This document shows positions 62,901 to 64,000 of a stretch of 64,000 nucleotides of DNA, piece after piece. The stretch lies in assembly GCA_914767715.1 (NCBI GenBank), contig OU612065.1, positions 25,732,001-25,796,000 of the forward strand, written 5' to 3'. This DNA comes from Membranipora membranacea (Eukaryota > Bryozoa > Gymnolaemata > Cheilostomatida > Membraniporidae). The notes under the pieces were generated by a model that was not told where the DNA came from, made no database searches, and worked only from the letters and a program-made list of their open reading frames with translations. Both the position numbers and the translations under genes were made by a program. Position 1 is the first letter of the stretch. Each line of letters opens with the position of its first letter.

Positions 62901-63797
62901 GAAGAGTACGGAACCACCTCCTAATATAAGACTACCCGCAGACCTCAGTAGTAACCAGTTTCCTCAGATGCATCCAGAATTGTCTCCTCAATTTAACAGG
63001 GTGAGTTGATCCTTTTGCCATGGACGATATTCCGCTCCTTATTGTGGTAATTTACTTAATGATAACACACCACTTGCAGCCTTTTTAAGGTCTGTGCTGC
63101 AAAGACATTAGTGGAGGTCCTATGATTGTAGTCCTCCTGACCGCTTGACCCAAATATTTATATACATAATGTTTTATATTCAATGTTCAGGGTGTCATTC
63201 AATAAAAGCCATCTTGTCCTTGTTTTATGCAGCAAAATATCCAGGGAAGCTTTTTAATGTATTCAGAACATGCCAGGAATATGCGTCCATTGTTAGGTTA
63301 CCTTTGTCATTTCCAAGCTTGCTGCTGGCTTTGGTCTTTGTAAAGGAAACTCTCATAGGACATTTTTATTCCAAGATATTGATTGGCCATGTTTTATGGT
63401 TTGCTGAAGTTTGCTATCCAATATAGTATTCTCTAACAGGTTTTTTATAAAGGAGTGTTGTAATAGAGCCATAACCCTAGAATAATCATTTTTTACCTTA
63501 TTTGTCATCTTTACAGGGCCCCCAAAACTTTCCTCAGAGTCCGATGGATATCGGTAACAATGCAGCACAGCAGAGGTTTAATTTCAATGATCAGTTTGGC
63601 GGACAGCATGGCGGTGGTAACATGCGCCCAGTACAGCGTCAGCTCTCGGGCTCCATGACATCACAGTTTCCCTCCAGCAGCGATCAGTCGTTAGGCGGCA
63701 GCATGCACTCACCACAAGCTGGTGGGCAGAGTCTACCCAGACATCTCGATCACGGCCAGTTCAACTCTCCATCTCAGTATAACCCTCAGATCGACCA
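23883..63797 (+). CDS. NCOA: p160/SRC-family nuclear receptor coactivator (NCOA1/2/3 homologue), 21 exons visible
   Basis: Exons: 23883-23973, 27137-27225, 27920-28097, 29064-29138, 29818-29898, 31084-31315, 32042-32148, 43562-43763, 46362-46636, 49094-49426, 50167-50307, 51224-51480, 52546-52626, 54246-54329, 55968-56123, 57375-57996, 59307-59462, 61231-61401, 61971-62149, 62866-63000, 63517-63797. Phases agree at every junction, giving about 1308 residues so far (human NCOA1-3 about 1400-1460). Known role of the family: it binds liganded nuclear receptors through LXXLL boxes and recruits CBP/p300 to promoters. Domain order seen is PAS region (about residues 61-350), Ser-rich linker, receptor-interaction boxes (about 631-785), an AD1/CBP-interaction-like segment (about 980-1030), then a Gln/Asn/Pro/Gly-rich tail. 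The ATG at 23883 has an in-frame TGA at 23871. The end is uncertain: the last exon either ends at the CA/GTAAGT donor (63798) or at the TAA at 63799-63801. Introns are repeat-rich and intron 7 is 11.4 kb. Confidence 0.92.
25400..25475. repeat. TATATG-rich microsatellite
   Basis: Tandem TATATATG/TATATGT tract in NCOA intron 1. It produces a spurious Met/Tyr/Ile-rich open frame. Confidence 0.85.
26652..27039. mobile_element. Non-autonomous element with CATACCTGACA inverted ends, copy 1
   Basis: It starts CATACCTGACATGTCTCCC and ends ACTTGTCATGTATG, the inverted form. It shares the internal block CACTGCGGGACGCAGAGTGG and the TCCCTTTTTGGTAGGGAG region with copy 2 (32362-32685). The flanks CTCGTGAC and CGCGTGAC look like a target duplication with one difference. 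Confidence 0.8.
27137..43763 (+). CDS. NCOA: NCOA PAS region, exons 2-8
   Basis: Exon 2 (GDVSSSNSSILATELFGPLL) matches the SRC segment between bHLH and PAS-A. Exon 3 (LSGFLFVVNSQGRIVSVTDN, then QYLGYEPVEW) is the PAS-A core, aligned with vertebrate [20 protein letters not shown]. Exon 4 holds FRCRMRQCFAG, matching the FNCRM strand. Exon 6 starts a PAS-B with YLICVAQRV (vertebrate CLICVARRV). Exons 7-8 finish it with LLDFVHTNDVSQFQKHMET, NIFRFKLSETQYVFIQTKSQ and EPFIHSVHSI. PAS domains here mediate protein contacts. Exon 8 lies 11.4 kb beyond exon 7. Confidence 0.9.
27329..27493. mobile_element. MITE-like element with GGGGGGTCTTTCAATTA inverted ends
   Basis: The left terminus GGGGGGTCTTTCAATTA pairs exactly with the right terminus TAATTGAAAGACCCCCC, over about 165 bp in all. 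Internal TGAGTGAG segments also pair in part. It lies in NCOA intron 2, about 100 bases after exon 2. Confidence 0.85.
28119..28338 (+). mobile_element. tRNA-derived SINE
   Basis: The tRNA-like head starts GGATCGGCCACGGTGCAATGG, with an A-box-like segment. A B-box-like GTGTTTGATTCC follows at 28171-28182 and CCCAGCGGATC closes the arm. The tail contains CAGGAAGGGCATCC (from about 28202), a motif I recall from tRNA-related SINE tails of several animals. It sits about 22 bases into NCOA intron 3, in sense orientation. It is not a functional tRNA gene: the acceptor stem does not pair well. Confidence 0.7.
28461..28486. repeat. Perfect 26-bp palindrome, AGAGACTATAG type
   Basis: AGAGACTATAGAT followed by its exact reverse complement. 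Two related hairpins occur in the same gene at 49440-49468 and 49755-49784. Confidence 0.9.
29900..30195. repeat. Dispersed repeat with TTAGCTAG motifs, copy
   Basis: Starts just after exon 5 with CACCCTAAGGAGTAAATATT and ends near TTCCTCTAGGGTACA. Internally it has TTAGCTAGAGTTAAAG and GTAAATGTTAGCTAGC, as in the 20750-20960 copy. Confidence 0.65.
30485..30610. mobile_element. Palindromic MITE-like element, CTAGTTTRAGTG ends
   Basis: The left end CTAGTTTGAGTG pairs with the right end CACTTAAACTAG. Internally GATTGCTGGTAGTA pairs with TACTACCAGCAATC. The centre has TTTATAATGAAATG, close to TTTATAATGTAATG in the 2498-2625 element. Confidence 0.75.
30877..31033. mobile_element. MITE-like element, GACCAAGTTTGGTCCA family, copy 2
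   Basis: The outer ends CACAGAGTAAGGATA and TATCCTTACTCTGTG pair as inverted repeats. The interior has TAGACCAAATCTGGTCCATT and AACTTGATCTAGG. It ends about 50 bases before the acceptor of NCOA exon 6. Confidence 0.75.
31350..31542. mobile_element. MITE-like element, GGGGTCTTTCAA family, copy
   Basis: It starts GGGGTCTTTCAAATAG and ends TAATTGAAAGACCCCC. An additional internal GGGTCTTTCAATTAGAC at about 31425 suggests a nested or partly duplicated copy. It begins about 35 bases after the exon 6 donor. Confidence 0.75.
32362..32685. mobile_element. Non-autonomous element with CATACCTGACA inverted ends, copy 2, with target duplication
   Basis: The ends ATACCTGACAAGG and CCAACTTGTCATGTAT are inverted copies. 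GACATGCACC flanks both sides (32353-32362 and 32685-32694), a 9-10 bp target-site duplication. It shares its interior with copy 1. TSD length of about 9 fits Mutator-like elements, which is inference. Confidence 0.85.
34497..34622. mobile_element. 108-bp near-perfect palindromic MITE with 9-bp target duplication
   Basis: The element is 34506-34613. Its left arm starts TAGTTAAAGAGCTCTAACTC; the right arm is the reverse complement with almost no mismatch (arms about 51 bp). The exact direct repeat GGACCACCC flanks it at 34497-34505 and 34614-34622. Arm identity plus an intact duplication imply a recent insertion. Confidence 0.92.
43300..43345. repeat. Short palindrome
   Basis: CACACAATAGTTGAGAGG pairs with CCTCTCAACTATTGTGCG around a loop containing ACAGTAGCTG. 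It lies near the 3' end of NCOA intron 7. Confidence 0.85.
43390..43509. mobile_element. MITE-like element, GACCAAG family, copy 3, with target duplication
   Basis: CAGTAAGACT occurs on both sides (43390-43399 and 43500-43509). The interior runs from TAGACCAAGCTCGG to AACTTGATCT. The element ends about 50 bases before the acceptor of exon 8. Confidence 0.85.
43764..43900. repeat. TCACATATG tandem array with duplicated donor sequence
   Basis: Repeats of TCACATAT/GTCACATATG follow the exon 8 donor (43764) directly. At the far end the sequence CATAGTCAGGTATGTGTC, which includes the exon-donor junction, recurs with its GT at 43884. Confidence 0.85.
45500..45705. repeat. Tandem duplication, two units of about 105 bp
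   Basis: Both units contain TGCTGGCAAATT, GGTTTTGGGCCA, AACACAGCTGCA and TTCAGCAAGTCA, and end in a GTTTTAAACT segment. It lies in NCOA intron 8; the function is unknown. Confidence 0.85.
46362..50307 (+). CDS. NCOA: NCOA linker region, exons 9-11
   Basis: Exon 9 (RKCDSNELKGSAS...) follows PAS-B and is rich in Ser, Pro, Gly and Asn. Exon 10 carries a short acidic/aromatic stretch (NDSFDFGDVFESNP), then Gly and Gln runs (VPQQQQQPQQ). Exon 11 is Ser/Thr rich. No domain was recognised; SRC proteins have a comparable Ser/Thr-rich, poorly conserved segment between PAS-B and the receptor boxes, where phosphorylation occurs. Confidence 0.85.
49440..49468. repeat. Hairpin 13 bases into NCOA intron 10
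   Basis: AGAGACTATGGATA pairs with its inverse TATCTATAGTCTCT. It begins right after the donor at 49427 (GTAAGTTATTACC). Confidence 0.85.
49755..49784. repeat. Hairpin, AGAGACTAT type
   Basis: AGAGACTATTATC pairs with GATAGTCTCT-like sequence at the other end, the third member of this palindrome set in the NCOA introns. Confidence 0.8.
49812..49926. mobile_element. MITE-like element, GACCAAG family, copy 4, with direct repeats
   Basis: CTAGAGTCAAC occurs at 49812-49822 and 49916-49926; part of it (GAGTCAAC) is a probable 8-bp target duplication. The interior runs from TTAGATTAAGC to CAAACTTGAT, with diverged family sequence. Confidence 0.75.
50355..50622. mobile_element. MITE-like element, CAGGGCYGTAG family, copy 3
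   Basis: It starts CAGGGCTGTAGTGTAGG and ends TCCTACGATCCTG. GGTAGGGGAGGCAGA near the left pairs with CTGCCTCCCCTAG near the right. It is more diverged than the copies at 8595 and 17654. It lies in NCOA intron 11. Confidence 0.7.
51224..56123 (+). CDS. NCOA: NCOA receptor-interaction region, exons 12-15
   Basis: Box A is EEVLRKLLLAND in exon 12 (LRKLL, about residues 631-635). Box B is LKKLL (about 686-690), made by joining LK at the end of exon 12 (51475-51480) to KLL at the start of exon 13 (52546-52554). Box C is SLINRLLDKSD in exon 15 (55968-56123). It aligns with the third vertebrate box (LLRYLLDKDD) but has Ile at the first position (INRLL, 56082-56096). Exons 13 and 14 are short, phase 0 at both ends, and charged. 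LXXLL helices dock on the ligand-bound AF-2 surface of nuclear receptors. Confidence 0.9.
51594..51609. repeat. G homopolymer of about 15
   Basis: An unbroken G run in NCOA intron 12, just after exon 12. Its exact length may be affected by sequencing. Confidence 0.9.
57235..57352. repeat. Two-unit tandem repeat next to the exon 16 acceptor
   Basis: CTCATGTAGCTCTG and GTTTGATTTTGA occur in order twice, about 58 bases apart. The second unit ends about 22 bases before the acceptor at 57373-57374, so it covers the usual branch-point zone. Confidence 0.8.
57375..59462 (+). CDS. NCOA: NCOA AD1 / CBP-interaction-like region, exons 16-17
   Basis: Exon 16 (622 nt, the largest NCOA exon) is Asn/Gln/Pro rich. 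It ends with the helical, Leu-rich segment STRSMLDQLLNNDPDAIIQ and then ELEQLL. Exon 17 adds SPEDELAIRDIEKQLLNSI. The order and Leu/acidic pattern resemble vertebrate AD1 (ALLEQLVSFL, then ELAELDRALGI), which folds with the NCBD of CBP/p300. Two motifs here, LDQLL (about 982-986) and LEQLL (about 997-1001), fit LXXLL. The alignment to AD1 is by eye. Confidence 0.8.
58184..58200. repeat. C homopolymer tract
   Basis: An almost pure C run followed by TCC in NCOA intron 16. A neighbouring AAGGAGTTAGAGAC motif and inverted forms (58107-58245) resemble a small palindrome at about 12183-12205. Confidence 0.8.
59066..59125. pseudogene. Duplicated acceptor and start of NCOA exon 17 (decoy)
   Basis: This stretch repeats the sequence before and into exon 17 (about 59258-59325): ATCTTCTGCTTT, GATCATGATTTTGATAT, then TTTCTCAG/GTGGAACCAATATG. 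If used as an exon start in the same phase it meets TAG after about nine codons, so it cannot code through. I read it as a local duplication of the exon's 5' boundary. Confidence 0.8.
61231..63797 (+). CDS. NCOA: NCOA C-terminal Asn/Gln/Ser/Pro-rich region, exons 18-21
   Basis: Exons 18-21 encode low-complexity sequence with Gly/Gln/Asn clusters and a basic patch in exon 19 (AGRHRPAGRQASGPNNRTNL). In vertebrate SRCs this portion is Gln rich and leads to AD2, which binds CARM1/PRMT1. No AD2 motif was recognised here. Exon 21 ends at CGACCA/GTAAGT. The same bases also read CAG TAA, so a stop exists if that donor is not used. Confidence 0.8.
61750..61940. repeat. Dispersed repeat with CTAGCTAACATTTA motifs, inverted copy
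   Basis: GAAATAGCTAACTTTAAGGC, GCTAGCTAACATTTACTC and TTCTAGCTAACATAAATCAC match the reverse complement of the 20750-20960 copy. It ends about 30 bases before the acceptor of exon 19. Confidence 0.65.
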
Positions 63798-64000
63798 GTA
63801 AGTTTTTTAAAGATCATGACAGTGAAGGAGTCATGTTTTTTGTATCATCCTGGGATCTCTGACTAATTTAGGAAAGTGCTATAAGGTTCATTAACAACAT
63901 ATGGCCCAGTTTCAACTCATTTTCACTCGAAGTTGAGATGTGATGGTACAAAAAAGGTACTGTTTTAATGATAGTATATACAAAATAGTACCTTTTTAGT

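Noticed and set aside
1-64000. CRISPR arrays, operons, prokaryotic promoters or an integrated virus
   Set aside because: The window is intron-containing animal DNA; no regularly spaced repeats, no gag/pol-type reading frames and no capsid or polymerase motifs were seen.

Overview
The window is animal nuclear DNA. It holds four intron-rich protein-coding genes with GT-AG introns, a tRNA-derived SINE and many short non-autonomous transposons. Every gene has clear metazoan homologues, but the proteins and repeats do not look vertebrate. I read it as an invertebrate metazoan and cannot fix the phylum from the sequence alone. All exon borders were built by hand from splice consensus, phase continuity and remembered family motifs; no alignment was run.

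Layout. (1) 107-6854, plus strand: the 3' part of a TMC (transmembrane channel-like) gene, with at least 1090 codons in 8 visible exons; its 5' end lies left of the window. (2) 7324-14888, minus strand: a complete 14-exon TCF25 (NULP1) gene of about 643 residues, tail to tail with TMC. (3) 16804-18558, minus strand: a complete 4-exon NDUFAB1, the mitochondrial acyl carrier protein, about 155 residues. (4) 23883 to the right edge, plus strand: a p160/SRC nuclear receptor coactivator (NCOA1/2/3 homologue). At least 21 exons and about 1308 residues are visible, including an 11.4-kb intron (32149-43561). NDUFAB1 and NCOA are divergent across about 5.3 kb in which I find no gene.

The genes have unrelated jobs: a mechanosensory-type channel family, a ribosome quality-control/transcription factor, a complex I and fatty-acid-synthesis subunit, and a transcriptional coactivator. 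I see no functional cluster. The most notable coding feature is that the visible NCOA model opens with a short exon, preceded by an in-frame stop, that joins in phase directly to the PAS region. No basic helix-loop-helix exon was seen. Its nuclear receptor boxes are also unusual: one LXXLL is built across a splice junction, and the box aligned with the third vertebrate one starts with Ile.

Introns and spacers carry at least six families of palindromic or terminal-inverted-repeat elements, several with 8-10 bp target-site duplications. They also carry local duplications that copied splice-site neighbourhoods (near NCOA exons 8 and 17) and hairpins close to splice sites.
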